In this document: one piece after another, positions 6,282 through 14,704 of the stretch
How positions within the stretch are numbered: the stretch's first letter is position 1
Layout of the letters: each line of letters begins with the position of its first letter
Source of the DNA: a virus
IMG/VR virus record: IMGVR_UViG_3300032242_002944
Span: 1-59,348 of that record
Direction: 5' to 3' (one strand)
DNA: 59,348 nt
Made by a program: the position numbers and the translations under genes
Notes under the pieces: model-generated
Database searches by the model: none
What the model saw: the letters and a program-made list of their open reading frames with translations, nothing else
Told to the model about the DNA's origin: nothing

Positions 6282-7580
6282 ATGCTGCGGGACTACCAGT
6301 TGGACATAGTGGAACGTGTGAAACAGAGCTTCGCGTCGGGCCACGTTGCTCCCCTCGTCGTAATCCCCACAGGCGGCGGCAAGACGATTACCGCCATGGA
6401 GATCGTCCGCCGCGTGAAGAAAACCAGCCGCGTCGTGTGGCTCGTCCACCGCGAGGAGCTAGCGCTCCAGGCCATGCGCGCCGCCTCCAAGATGGGCATC
6501 ACCGTGGGCGGTGTCGGCGCCACGCTGCCCGAGGGTGACGTGAACGGCAAGCTTCTCGTCTGCATGGTCCAGACCCTTATGTCGCGCGGGGCGCCGCCCG
6601 CCGCGCTGGCGGTCACGGACGAGGCCCACAACTTTATTGCAAAAGAGTTCAACAAGGTCGCGCTTTCGTACCCCAAACGCCTCGGCCTGACGGCTACGCC
6701 TTGCCGCGGGGACGACGCCGGGCTCGGGAACGCTTTCGATGACCTAATCGTGGGCCCGGACATCGGCGAGCTTATCGCGAACGGGTTCCTGGTCCGCTGC
6801 GACGTGCTGCACCCCAGCCGCACCCTCAAGGCCGGCGAGATCGCCCAGGACCCCGTGGACGCCTACAAGCAACACGCAGGCGGGCGGAAGACCATCGTGT
6901 TTTGCAGCAACTTGAACGCCTGCCGGCAGTCGCTGGCGGACTTCAAACAGGCGGGCATCAAGGCCGGCTTCGTGTACGGCGACATGGACCCCGACGACCG
7001 CCGCGCTGAAATTGACGCGTTCTCGCGAGGCCAAATTCAAGTACTTCTCAACGTCGGAATTCTCCACGAAGGCTTCGACGTCCCGGACACGGAGTGCGCC
7101 ATCATCGCCCGCCCCATCGGCACGCAGGGACTCTGGCTCCAGATCATAGGCCGGATTCTAAGGGCCGCCGCGGGCAAGAAGACCGCCCTCTTGATCGACC
7201 TATGGGGGAGCATCCACCTCCACGGCCCGCCGGAGGCGAAACGCGAGTACCGGCTCCACGGCCTGGGAATTCAGCAAGTGGACGGCCAGGCGCGGCTGTG
7301 CGCCGTCTGCGGCACCCCGCTCGGCAGCGCCCGCGTGTGCCTAGCGTGCGGGTTCAGCCCTGACGACCCCGTCGCGCCCAAGGTGGTGCGGACCAGCCTG
7401 GTGAAGTACGCGGCCAAGCGGCGGGAGTCGAACGAGGACCGCGCCGCCACGCTGCGGCGGTGGCTCCAGGAGGCAAAGGCGCTCAAGCAGAAGCCGGGTC
7501 GGGCCTTTTTCAAGTACAAGGCGGTCTACGGCGAGCCGCCCAGCCCGGAAGTCATGTTCCATTTGAGAAGTCCCAAATGA
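6282..7580 (+). CDS. Superfamily 2 DNA helicase with C-terminal zinc ribbon
   Basis: 432 residues. Motif I TGGGKT (30-35), motif II DEAH (113-116), motif III TATP (137-140) and motif VI QIIGRILR (287-294) define an SF2 (SSL2/UvsW-like) ATP-dependent helicase. A CxxC...CxxC pair (Cys340, 343, 353, 356) forms a zinc ribbon before a basic C-terminal region. Role: replication-fork or recombination-intermediate remodelling. The internal ATG just after the -10 element was chosen because MLRDYQLDIV is the conserved Q-motif start; a start 14 codons upstream would overlap the divergent nuclease start. First gene of the rightward replication region. Confidence 0.9.
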   Translation: MLRDYQLDIVERVKQSFASGHVAPLVVIPTGGGKTITAMEIVRRVKKTSRVVWLVHREELALQAMRAASKMGITVGGVGATLPEGDVNGKLLVCMVQTLMSRGAPPAALAVTDEAHNFIAKEFNKVALSYPKRLGLTATPCRGDDAGLGNAFDDLIVGPDIGELIANGFLVRCDVLHPSRTLKAGEIAQDPVDAYKQHAGGRKTIVFCSNLNACRQSLADFKQAGIKAGFVYGDMDPDDRRAEIDAFSRGQIQVLLNVGILHEGFDVPDTECAIIARPIGTQGLWLQIIGRILRAAAGKKTALLIDLWGSIHLHGPPEAKREYRLHGLGIQQVDGQARLCAVCGTPLGSARVCLACGFSPDDPVAPKVVRTSLVKYAAKRRESNEDRAATLRRWLQEAKALKQKPGRAFFKYKAVYGEPPSPEVMFHLRSPK

Positions 7581-7584
7581 GCCG

Positions 7585-7604
7585 TCGTGCTAGACTAATG
7601 GGTG
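7585..7604 (+). promoter_or_regulatory. Leaderless promoter motif, copy 1
   Basis: TCGTGCTAGACTAATGGGTG, where TAGACT is the -10 and the last GTG is the start codon of the VRR-NUC gene. It matches the motif before the transglycosylase gene at 17 of 20 positions. No convincing -35 is visible. Confidence 0.55.
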
Positions 7605-7928
7605 TCTGAAACCCAAATCATGCGCGACATCCGCTTTGCCGTGAACTCCACCGGCAAAGCGACTTTGTTCAGGAATAACGTAGGCTTCGACGAGTCGAAG
7701 AAAATCAAGTACGGGCTCGGCAAGGGCTCGGCCGACCTCGTCGGGTTCATTCACGCGACGGGGCAGTTTCTCGCCATCGAGGTCAAGACCCCCGTCGGCC
7801 GCCTCTCCAAGGAGCAGAAAGCGTTCATTTCTTTTGTGAACGCACGCGGGGGGCGGGCTTTCGTCGCGCGATCCGTGACCGCGGCGCTTTCAGCCCTTGG
7901 AATGAGTGAAGAAGCTTCTCCAGCGTAG
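7602..7928 (+). CDS. VRR-NUC family nuclease / Holliday-junction resolvase-like
   Basis: 108 residues with the VRR-NUC signature: N-terminal helix with FRNNVG, then GKGSADLVGFI (catalytic Asp), then FLAIEVKTPVGRLSKEQKAF (Glu-x-Lys) and a helix ending in the domain's usual R/A-rich tail. This fold cleaves branched DNA or acts as a structure-specific nuclease, consistent with its place between helicase and primase. GTG start, 5 bases after a TAGACT -10. Length is that of an isolated domain. Confidence 0.85.
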   Translation: MSETQIMRDIRFAVNSTGKATLFRNNVGFDESKKIKYGLGKGSADLVGFIHATGQFLAIEVKTPVGRLSKEQKAFISFVNARGGRAFVARSVTAALSALGMSEEASPA

Positions 7929-8061
7929 CCATTTCGTACTCTGCCGTCGTGTCCTTCAGCGTGCCGTCACGGTAGAGCTTCATGCACTCTTCGTACGAGC
8001 AGCCGAGGACGAGCAGACACGCGAGGGAAAAGTGCTGGCCGGAGGACTTGAGTTTGGACAT
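7825..8061 (-). CDS. Hypothetical 78-residue protein antisense to the VRR-NUC end
   Basis: MSKLKSSGQHFSLACLL start with a normal mix of charged and hydrophobic residues and a basic C-terminal tail. It lies opposite the last 104 bases of the VRR-NUC gene, which is unusual, but a TTGCCG-16-TATGCT promoter lies seven bases before its ATG. No family recognised. The C-terminal half, which overlaps the nuclease, may be the less reliable part. Confidence 0.45.
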   Translation of the reverse strand: MSKLKSSGQHFSLACLLVLGCSYEECMKLYRDGTLKDTTAEYEMATLEKLLHSFQGLKAPRSRIARRKPAPRVRSQKK

Positions 8062-8068
8062 AGGTCAA

Positions 8069-8096
8069 AGCATAACACGCTAAGTATCTTCGGCAA
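8069..8096 (-). promoter_or_regulatory. Promoter for the 78-residue antisense gene
   Basis: TTGCCG, 16-base spacer, TATGCT, then seven bases to the ATG, so another near-leaderless start. Confidence 0.5.
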
Positions 8097-8124
8097 CCCC
8101 ACTTGACCAGCCGGCTCCCTAGAC

Positions 8125-8236
8125 TTACGCGCGCGCCCAGGAAAGACTTTCCCTCTAATACCATTCTTATAATCTATATAGATAGAGTATAGGAATAGGA
8201 AGGGAAAGGGAAGTTTTCGCGCACGCACGCGCGTAA
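8125..8236. repeat. AT-cored, GC-flanked inverted repeat element, copy 1
   Basis: A long imperfect inverted repeat with outer ends TTACGCGCG and CGCGCGTAA, pyrimidine-rich then purine-rich arms (CTTTCCCTC / GGGAAAGGGAAG) and an AT-rich centre (TTATAATCTATATAG). A clearly related copy lies at 47062-47172. It fills most of the gap between the antisense gene and the primase gene, just upstream of the primase promoter. Candidate replication origin, bidirectional control region or protein-binding hairpin. Confidence 0.75.
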
Positions 8237-8262
8237 CAACGGGATTAGGCAGTGTCAAGACG

Positions 8263-8291
8263 TTGCGACCACACCGGAGGGCGGCTAGAAT
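8263..8291 (+). promoter_or_regulatory. Sigma70-like promoter of the primase operon
   Basis: TTGCGA, 17-base spacer, TAGAAT. Unlike several others here it is followed by a 20-base stretch with a GGAG ribosome binding site before the ATG. Confidence 0.65.
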
Positions 8292-8311
8292 GAACGCCCC
8301 ATGGAGACTCA

Positions 8312-10459
8312 ATGACCAACGCTGCCCAAAAACAGCCCGTTTTGAACGTCCGAGATTATCTAACCCGAGGTTTTGCCGTGCTCCCGATTCACCGGGCGAC
8401 GGCGGGTGTGTGTTCCTGCGGGAAGGCGGCGTGCTCGGCGCCGGGGAAGCACCCTCTCACAAAAAACGGAAGCCGTGATGCGTCTCTTTCTCGCATTGAT
8501 CTGGTCCATTGGAGTCAAGAAAATCCTGGGTGCAATTGGGCCGTCGCGACCGGCCTCCCGCTTCCTGAGGGCGGTTACCTCGTCGTCCTCGACGTCGATC
8601 CTCGAAACAACGGCGACCACTCGCTGGCTGAGCTGGAAGAAAAACACGGAGAACTCCCTGCAACCCTGGTACAGGCAACTGGGGGCGGCGGGTGGCACTA
8701 CCTGTTTCGAACCACTGAGCCAGTCGCGAATTCCATCCTTGCTCCCGGACTTGAAACAAAAGGAGTTGGAGGGTATGTGGTCGTGGAACCCTCCATCCAC
8801 CCCTCCGGACGAACCTATTCGTGGGCCACGCCGCTCTCGCACGCGATTGCGGATCTACCGACGTGGGTCGTAACGCAGTCGCCCCGCAGCCGCCCCGAGT
8901 ACCTGGAGAACGACCCACTGTCCACGTTTCTTGGACGGGTCGCCGAGCACATGGGCTGGCTTGGGGACTACCTGGGCAACGGCAAGCGGGCATGCAAGTG
9001 CCCGTGGCTGGAGGAGCACTCCCGGCCGCTCTGGCACACGCGAGACAGCGGGACGGTGATCCTGCCGCCGCGGACCGGCGACAACTTGGGCGGGTTCGCG
9101 TGCCTGCACGCTCACTGCCAGGGCAAGGGCGTGTCGGACTTCCTGGCGGCGGCGTCCGACTCGGCGAAAGACTACGCGCGGACGTTCTTCGCCGCGCCGG
9201 CAGCGCCCCCCGCTGCGTCAGGGGGTGGCAATGCGCCGCCGAGCGCCGGCCCGCAGCCTACGGGGGCGCGGCTCACGCCGGCGGACCTTGTGGGGGCGGT
9301 TACGAAAGACGGAGATTGGAAAATCTCCCCCGTGGAGGCGAATGCCGTTCATATTCTCTGCCGTGATCCCGACTGGGTCGGTGTGCTGCAATACGACGAG
9401 ATGCGAGGGACGGCGGTGGCGGCACGCCAGCCGCCCTTTTCCACGCCTTGGGGGGCACAGTACCCTAGAGATTGGACGGATGCTGACGACCTCTCAACTC
9501 TCGGCTGGCTTCAGCAAGGCCCCTACGCCGCGCAGTGGTCGGACACGCGGGTCCGGAACGCCATCCACGTTGCCGCCCACAGGGTCCCCGTAAACGAGCT
9601 TTACGACTACCTAAACGGGCTCCAGTGGGACGGCACGCAGCGGGTCGATACGTGGCTCACGCAGTACATGGGCACTGTCGATACGCCGTACGTCCGCGCC
9701 GTCGGGCGCATGTGGTTGATATCGGCAGTCGCAAGAGCGCTTGACCCGGGCGCGAAAGCGGACTATGTATTGGTGATGGAGGGAAAGACGTCACTCGGTA
9801 AGAGCCAGGCGCTGGAGATTCTAGCGTCCACGAGGTTTTACATGAGTGACCTCGGCAACTTGGCGTCGGAGAAGGCCGCCGCGGAGCGCATCCGGTCGAA
9901 GTGGATCATCGAAGATGCCGAGATGACGGCGATGATGGGGGTAGACTCGCATGTGTCTAAGTCTTTTATCACGCGCCGAGAAGACAATTATCGCGAAAGT
10001 TACGCTCGTCGCGCCCAAAGTTTCAAACGTCGATGCGTTTTCGCGGCTACCGTCAATGAGTTTTCTTACCTCACGGATCCGACCGGGAACCGCAGGTATT
10101 GGCCGGTACGGGTCCTATCTGTCGACAAGGCCACCCTCGTCCGCGACCGGGACCAGCTCTGGGCCGAGGCTTGTGTACTATACCGCGCTGGTGACCCGTG
10201 GTGGCCCGTAGATCAACTCACGGTTGACCTTTGTGAGGGGGAACAGGAGAGGAGGCGTATTGTTGATCCATGGGAGCGTGCGCTTGACCTGTCTTCTGTC
10301 AAGCGTTTCAGTGGTTTCGGAGCTATCTACGCTAAACTTGGGATTGAGGCTTCAAAGCAGACGCACGAGACTGAGCGACGCTTGGCGAAGGTACTCCAAC
10401 GTTTGGGGTACGACACTCTGGTCGAAAATGGTATGACGGTGTGGGTACGGAAACCGTAA
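8312..10459 (+). CDS. Primase-polymerase fused to a VapE-like helicase
   Basis: 715 residues. Residues about 13-190 are a bifunctional DNA primase/polymerase (PrimPol) domain, with a CSCG...C...H cluster (34-47), catalytic DVD (94-96) and the GGGWHYLF motif (125-132, His129). A Cys/His-rich linker (about 225-275) may bind zinc. The C-terminal half is a virulence-associated E-type SF3/P-loop helicase: Walker A EGKTSLGKS (about 490-498), IEDAEM, then FAATVNE and GNRRYWPV. It would synthesise primers and unwind DNA at the origin, the usual initiator architecture in phages lacking DnaB. First gene of the replication operon, next to the AT-rich repeat element. Confidence 0.9.
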   Translation: MTNAAQKQPVLNVRDYLTRGFAVLPIHRATAGVCSCGKAACSAPGKHPLTKNGSRDASLSRIDLVHWSQENPGCNWAVATGLPLPEGGYLVVLDVDPRNNGDHSLAELEEKHGELPATLVQATGGGGWHYLFRTTEPVANSILAPGLETKGVGGYVVVEPSIHPSGRTYSWATPLSHAIADLPTWVVTQSPRSRPEYLENDPLSTFLGRVAEHMGWLGDYLGNGKRACKCPWLEEHSRPLWHTRDSGTVILPPRTGDNLGGFACLHAHCQGKGVSDFLAAASDSAKDYARTFFAAPAAPPAASGGGNAPPSAGPQPTGARLTPADLVGAVTKDGDWKISPVEANAVHILCRDPDWVGVLQYDEMRGTAVAARQPPFSTPWGAQYPRDWTDADDLSTLGWLQQGPYAAQWSDTRVRNAIHVAAHRVPVNELYDYLNGLQWDGTQRVDTWLTQYMGTVDTPYVRAVGRMWLISAVARALDPGAKADYVLVMEGKTSLGKSQALEILASTRFYMSDLGNLASEKAAAERIRSKWIIEDAEMTAMMGVDSHVSKSFITRREDNYRESYARRAQSFKRRCVFAATVNEFSYLTDPTGNRRYWPVRVLSVDKATLVRDRDQLWAEACVLYRAGDPWWPVDQLTVDLCEGEQERRRIVDPWERALDLSSVKRFSGFGAIYAKLGIEASKQTHETERRLAKVLQRLGYDTLVENGMTVWVRKP

Positions 10460-10482
10460 ACGAGATACACGGGGAGCGAATC

Positions 10483-10836
10483 ATGGTAGAGGCGATCAAC
10501 TGTGCGGACTGCAACTCGTCGGTCGAATGGCACGGGAAACTTCCGGAGGACCCGAATGACTGGATTTGCGCCGACTGCCACTCGGACCGCCAGGACGCGG
10601 AGATTGCCGACCTGCGAGCGAAGCTCGCGGCCGTTGCCGCTCGCGTCGAGCGTGTTTGCAGCATGGAGGCGAGTACCGCCAAAATGCGTGAAAACACGTC
10701 GTCTCGGCGCACGCAGCAGAGCGCTATCCACCGCGCCGAGGCGGACATGGCGCTCAAGCTGAAGACGAGCATCCTGCAAGCGCTCGAAGAGGGGCCGCTG
10801 GAGACGCTGTTTCGGAAGGTCGGTGGCGGACGATGA
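10483..10836 (+). CDS. Zinc-finger and coiled-coil hypothetical protein
   Basis: 117 residues: CADC...CADC zinc-ribbon-like pair in the first 35 residues, then a helical, Ala/Glu/Arg-rich segment likely to form a coiled coil. The ATG with GGGGAG nine bases upstream was preferred over an upstream GTG inside the primase gene. Overlaps the next gene by four bases (ATGA). Function unknown; replication-operon member. Confidence 0.65.
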   Translation: MVEAINCADCNSSVEWHGKLPEDPNDWICADCHSDRQDAEIADLRAKLAAVAARVERVCSMEASTAKMRENTSSRRTQQSAIHRAEADMALKLKTSILQALEEGPLETLFRKVGGGR

Positions 10837-11267
10837 GCAACAACGAAATGCCCGAGTACATGCTCGTTTCCAAACACGGAAACGATTACTACGGAGCCCC
10901 AACACCAAACGCGAATAAGTTCCACAGTAACGACGTCCCTGTGGACACGTACGTACGCGTCGACGTCGCTGCGGCCGAGGCAGCGGAGCTAGACAAGGCG
11001 AAACGGCAAGCGGAGTATTGGAAAGGGAAGTGGATGAATGCAGTAGGTCACGGTAAGTTGACAAACTCCGACCCCCAGGGCGTCATCGAATACACACCAC
11101 CGCCCGTGCCGACGCTGAGAGACCAGTTTGCGATGGCTGCGCTCCCTTCTATCATGCGAGCGGTGTGGGGTTTTGCACAAGATGATGCGAACGATAGATG
11201 CGCCAAACTCGCGTATGCCGTCGCCGACGCCATGTTCGCCGCGCGGGGGCAGAAGGGTGGCCCGTGA
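10833..11267 (+). CDS. Hypothetical phage protein with RDQFAMAAL motif
   Basis: 144 residues. The C-terminal part carries LRDQFAMAALPSIM and YAVADAMFAAR, a pattern seen in many small phage proteins of unknown function. A helical segment (AAEAAELDKAKRQAEYWKGK) precedes it. Coupled to both neighbours by ATGA and GTGA overlaps. Confidence 0.65.
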   Translation: MSNNEMPEYMLVSKHGNDYYGAPTPNANKFHSNDVPVDTYVRVDVAAAEAAELDKAKRQAEYWKGKWMNAVGHGKLTNSDPQGVIEYTPPPVPTLRDQFAMAALPSIMRAVWGFAQDDANDRCAKLAYAVADAMFAARGQKGGP

Positions 11268-11560
11268 GGGGCGACAATACGAAAGGGAATCCATCGTTCA
11301 ACCACACTCGCGAGGACTCCGAACTTACTCCTTGTGATTTGTGCGCGAAGCTCATGCGACCTCGGGCGCTTCGAGCGGCGCTACGCGAAGCCATCGAAGA
11401 CATGAAGTATGCTGAGGCTGAAGCTGCAAAACTGCGCCGTCACTTGTCAGAAGTGCGTGACGTTGTGCTGTTAGAGAAGGCCAGGTTCAGCGCGAACTTT
11501 TCGTCCGGAACAGATACATTCGACCGTATTTTCGAAGTACTCGACAAGGACCCAAAATGA
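11264..11560 (+). CDS. Hypothetical 98-residue helical protein
   Basis: GTG start overlapping the previous stop (GTGA). One CDLC pair near residue 23, then a long helical coiled-coil-like region (LREAIEDMKYAEAEAAKLRR) and a C-terminal phenylalanine-rich end. No family recognised. Confidence 0.6.
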   Translation: MRGDNTKGNPSFNHTREDSELTPCDLCAKLMRPRALRAALREAIEDMKYAEAEAAKLRRHLSEVRDVVLLEKARFSANFSSGTDTFDRIFEVLDKDPK

Positions 11561-11637
11561 TGTTCAACGTAGCCCAAGCCCTCGTAGCCGTACTCGTGGC
11601 GTTTTGCCTTCTCGTGGCGGTGTCTGACGACCGATGA
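11557..11637 (+). CDS. 26-residue membrane peptide between hypothetical gene and polymerase
   Basis: ATGATG start overlapping the previous stop, a single hydrophobic helix (ALVAVLVAFCLLVAV) and a charged SDDR end. Its TGA overlaps the polymerase ATG (ATGA). It may be a real small membrane protein or mainly a coupling device for polymerase translation. Confidence 0.5.
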   Translation: MMFNVAQALVAVLVAFCLLVAVSDDR

Positions 11638-14378
11638 CGATCGCTTTTGACGTAGAGACCGTGCCATTTCGAGCCGGGCGGATGGCGCCGCAGCTCGTGG
11701 TCGTGTCGTGGTTCGACGGCACGACGCGCGGTCTCGTCAAGGTAGAGGACGCCGAACCCGTCGTAAGGAAGTGGCTCCTTGGTCCTGAATTCCTGGTTGC
11801 TCATAACGCCTCGTTCGACTCGACCGTCCTTTGCAACGCGTTTCCTGAGCATGTCCATCTCTGGTTTGATAAGTACCACAGGGGGGAGGTTGGCTGCACA
11901 ATGCTGCTGGCGCAACTTCACGACATCGCCAACGGCTGTTTTCGGGGGAGCTTCGATGATTCGGGTACCTACCGGAAGCGGCTCTACAACCTGTCGGACT
12001 GCCACCAGAGGCTATTTGGAACGTCCCTAGAAAAAGACGTTTGGCGGATGCGCTACGAGGAGTTTCTGAATGTTCCACTTTCTCAATGGCCCCAAGGTGC
12101 TAAGGCATACTCGGAATTGGACGCACTCGCTGCGTTCCGGGTGGGCGCCGCCCTCGGGCCGGTCAACGATTGGGCCAGGCAATCACGGTACGATTTCTGC
12201 CTCAAGCTGTGCTCTATATGGGGTCTTCGCACGGATATTCGGGCCGTTGAAAGCCTACGAGACCATCTTCTCCGGGAGCGAGCTGGGCTGGAGCAGCTAT
12301 TACGCGAGCTGCGGCTGGTCAGGTCAAGCGGTCAAAAAAACACAAAAGCCATCCGTGCCCGCGTTCGCTCCGGCGGCGGTTCGAAACTCACAAAAACGGG
12401 ACTTCTTGCGATCGACGCCGAAGCCTGCGAAGGTCTGGACGACGCGGCGCTGAAGATTTACAGCAAGTGGAGCGTGCTCGGCACGACGCTGGCCAAAGAC
12501 GTGCCCATGCTCCGTCTCGGCGAGACGTACCCGATCCACACGTCGTTCGGCCTCGCGGACAGCGGACGCACGACGAGTGCGAAGCCAAACTGCTTCAGCG
12601 GAGACACGGAGGTTCTTACGAGAAGAGGTTGGGTAGACCTTCGAACTTACGTCGAAAGCGGTAACACCGAAGAGGTAGCACAATTCCACACGGAGTCTCA
12701 AACGATATCGTTTACCGCCCCTATTGGCCGCGTCGTTGCTCGCGATGAGGTGTTGCACATAAAGAGTGACATATTCGTCAATTTGAAAGTAACAAAGAAT
12801 CACAGGTGCTTGCTTCAAAATCGAAAAACGTCAAAGTGGCGAGTTTTCGAAGGGGCAAACTACCCGTCCGACCACAAGCAGCACGGCGCTGGCACGTTCG
12901 TTGGCGGCACGACTCACTTGTCCGACGACGAGGTTGTAGTTCTGGCTGCTGTCCAGGCAGACGGGTCCTACCTCTGGCACGGGAGGAGCGCTGCGATACG
13001 TTTCGCGTTTTCCAAACAGCGAAAAGTAGAGCGACTCAAGTCAGCTCTCGAAAATCTCGGCGTAAAGTTCCGACTATCAAAGGCCGACGCTCGTGGTAAA
13101 CAGTATTTCTACATCCCTGAGTGCGATCTTGTTCGTTACGTACAAGCGCTCATGCCTCAGAAGAACTTTGGGTGGTGGGTGCTCGATCTTGACAGAGCAA
13201 CGCTTGATAAATTTGTCAACGAAATCTGGTTCTGGGACGGTTGCAGCACTAGAAACTCTCACTATTCTAGCAACGCGATCGAAAACGCCGAGATCGTACA
13301 AGCTGCCTGCGCATTGTCTGGAATCTCTTGCAAAATCCGCAAATACCACTCACACCTGGGCGCAAACACGAACTATCAAGTTGACAGAAAGCACAAGAGT
13401 TACAGCCTCACGACTAATACGCGAACGGAAAGCCTAGGCGAGCAGGACGTGTTTTGCGTTAGCGTCCCTTCGTCTTACTTGCTCGTCCGCACAGAAGGCG
13501 TGATCAGTGTAACCGGGAACTGTCAAAATTTCGGTAGAAGCGGAGGCGTACGTGGTTGTTTTATACCTCGCCAGGGGTTTCTGTTCGCTGCGGTCGATTT
13601 CCCGGGACTGGAGTTGCGCACCGTATCACAGGTCTTACTTGAAAAAGTCGGATGGTCCAAGCTCGCAAGCCGTATCAACAGTGGGGAAGACCCCCACATC
13701 GCGGTCGCGGCTATCATGGCGGGAGTCAGCTACGAGGACGCGTTCCGATTATATAACGAGGCTGACTCTAGGATAAGCGAGCTTCGACAATTCGGCAAAG
13801 CGGCTAACTTTGGCTTCCCAGGCGGCATGTCGGCGAAGACGCTCCAGGCGTCGTCCAATGCGAACCCGGACTTGCGCAAGAAGGGCATCACGATGACCCT
13901 CCTCCAGGCGGAAGAACTACGCGAGGCGTGGTTGGCGGCGAACCCGGAGTTCCATGAATATTTTCGATTTATCCGGTCTCTTATGCGCGCGGACGGGCTT
14001 TATGACGTACAGCATTTGTACTCCGGCCGCTGGCGCCGTGGGTGCAAGTACACGGAGGCGGCTAACACGTTGTTTCAGGGTCTCGGTGCCGACGTCGCCA
14101 AGCACGCGCTTTGGCTCGTCCAGCGCGCCTGCTACGCGAAGCCTGAGAGCCCGCTCTACAACTGCCGCACGGTGCTGTTCGTCCACGACGAAGTCGTCTG
14201 CGAGGTCCCCGAGAGCGACCCCATACCGCCCGCCAACGAGCTGAGCCGGCTCATGACCGTCGGTGCGAACAAGCTGCTGACGAAGGTGCCGCTGGAGACG
14301 ACCCCAGTGCTCATGCGTCAGTACGGTAAGTATGCCAAGCCGAAATTCAACGAACAAGGAGTCATGATTCCGTGGTAA
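11634..14378 (+). CDS. Family A DNA polymerase with in-frame intein
   Basis: 914 residues, 604 after splicing. The N-terminal 3'-5' exonuclease has DVET (Exo I), HNASFDS (Exo II) and YSELD (Exo III); no 5'-3' nuclease domain. The polymerase domain has motif A AAVDFPGLELR (Asp655, Glu660, with FPG replacing YSQ of the usual DYSQIELR), motif B R718-x3-K722-x3-F726-G, and motif C HDE. Phe for Tyr in motif B predicts altered nucleotide discrimination. The intein interrupts the conserved RTTSAKPN / QNFG stretch before motif A, a typical active-site insertion point. Replicative polymerase of the phage. Confidence 0.93.
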   Translation: MTIAFDVETVPFRAGRMAPQLVVVSWFDGTTRGLVKVEDAEPVVRKWLLGPEFLVAHNASFDSTVLCNAFPEHVHLWFDKYHRGEVGCTMLLAQLHDIANGCFRGSFDDSGTYRKRLYNLSDCHQRLFGTSLEKDVWRMRYEEFLNVPLSQWPQGAKAYSELDALAAFRVGAALGPVNDWARQSRYDFCLKLCSIWGLRTDIRAVESLRDHLLRERAGLEQLLRELRLVRSSGQKNTKAIRARVRSGGGSKLTKTGLLAIDAEACEGLDDAALKIYSKWSVLGTTLAKDVPMLRLGETYPIHTSFGLADSGRTTSAKPNCFSGDTEVLTRRGWVDLRTYVESGNTEEVAQFHTESQTISFTAPIGRVVARDEVLHIKSDIFVNLKVTKNHRCLLQNRKTSKWRVFEGANYPSDHKQHGAGTFVGGTTHLSDDEVVVLAAVQADGSYLWHGRSAAIRFAFSKQRKVERLKSALENLGVKFRLSKADARGKQYFYIPECDLVRYVQALMPQKNFGWWVLDLDRATLDKFVNEIWFWDGCSTRNSHYSSNAIENAEIVQAACALSGISCKIRKYHSHLGANTNYQVDRKHKSYSLTTNTRTESLGEQDVFCVSVPSSYLLVRTEGVISVTGNCQNFGRSGGVRGCFIPRQGFLFAAVDFPGLELRTVSQVLLEKVGWSKLASRINSGEDPHIAVAAIMAGVSYEDAFRLYNEADSRISELRQFGKAANFGFPGGMSAKTLQASSNANPDLRKKGITMTLLQAEELREAWLAANPEFHEYFRFIRSLMRADGLYDVQHLYSGRWRRGCKYTEAANTLFQGLGADVAKHALWLVQRACYAKPESPLYNCRTVLFVHDEVVCEVPESDPIPPANELSRLMTVGANKLLTKVPLETTPVLMRQYGKYAKPKFNEQGVMIPW
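12591..13520 (+). mobile_element. Intein with degenerate LAGLIDADG homing endonuclease
   Basis: Residues 320-629 of the polymerase reading frame. It begins CFSGDTEVLTRRGW (block A, Cys1), has the block B TKNH motif, an endonuclease region with LAAVQADGSY and WFWDGCSTRNS as the two LAGLIDADG-like helices, and ends SVTGN followed by Cys+1 of the C-extein. The penultimate residue is Gly instead of the usual His, which some inteins tolerate. Base composition is visibly richer in A+T than the flanking exteins, a sign of separate origin. Confidence 0.9.
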
Positions 14379-14704
14379 AAGCAATTGCGATCAGGGCGGA
14401 CGGAACGACGTTTCCGCTCCCTGACGGCACAGTCGGAAAAACAGTTGTGATCCCGGACATGCGAGGCTTGAAGCCGGCAACGGCAACAGCCGCGTCGTTC
14501 GCGTTGGGCCGCAGAGAAGATGGGCCGATGGTCCCTTACGTGGAGTTCGACGCCTGCGGCGTCGCGGTGGGACCTAAAGGACAGAAAACCATCATTTACG
14601 CTGAAACGGAGCGCCGCCGCGTAGTGGACCACGGAGCCGTGAACCGCTCCGTTCGTGAGAACACTTTCAAAATTCTTCAGCGAGGGCTTGATCGTGACGA
14701 CTGA
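14372..14704 (+). CDS. Hypothetical 110-residue protein
   Basis: GTG start overlapping the polymerase stop, with AAGGAG 12 bases upstream. Mostly beta-strand-like with Gly and Thr, basic near the C terminus. No domain recognised. Position between polymerase and thyX suggests a replication-period protein. Confidence 0.55.
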   Translation: MVKAIAIRADGTTFPLPDGTVGKTVVIPDMRGLKPATATAASFALGRREDGPMVPYVEFDACGVAVGPKGQKTIIYAETERRRVVDHGAVNRSVRENTFKILQRGLDRDD

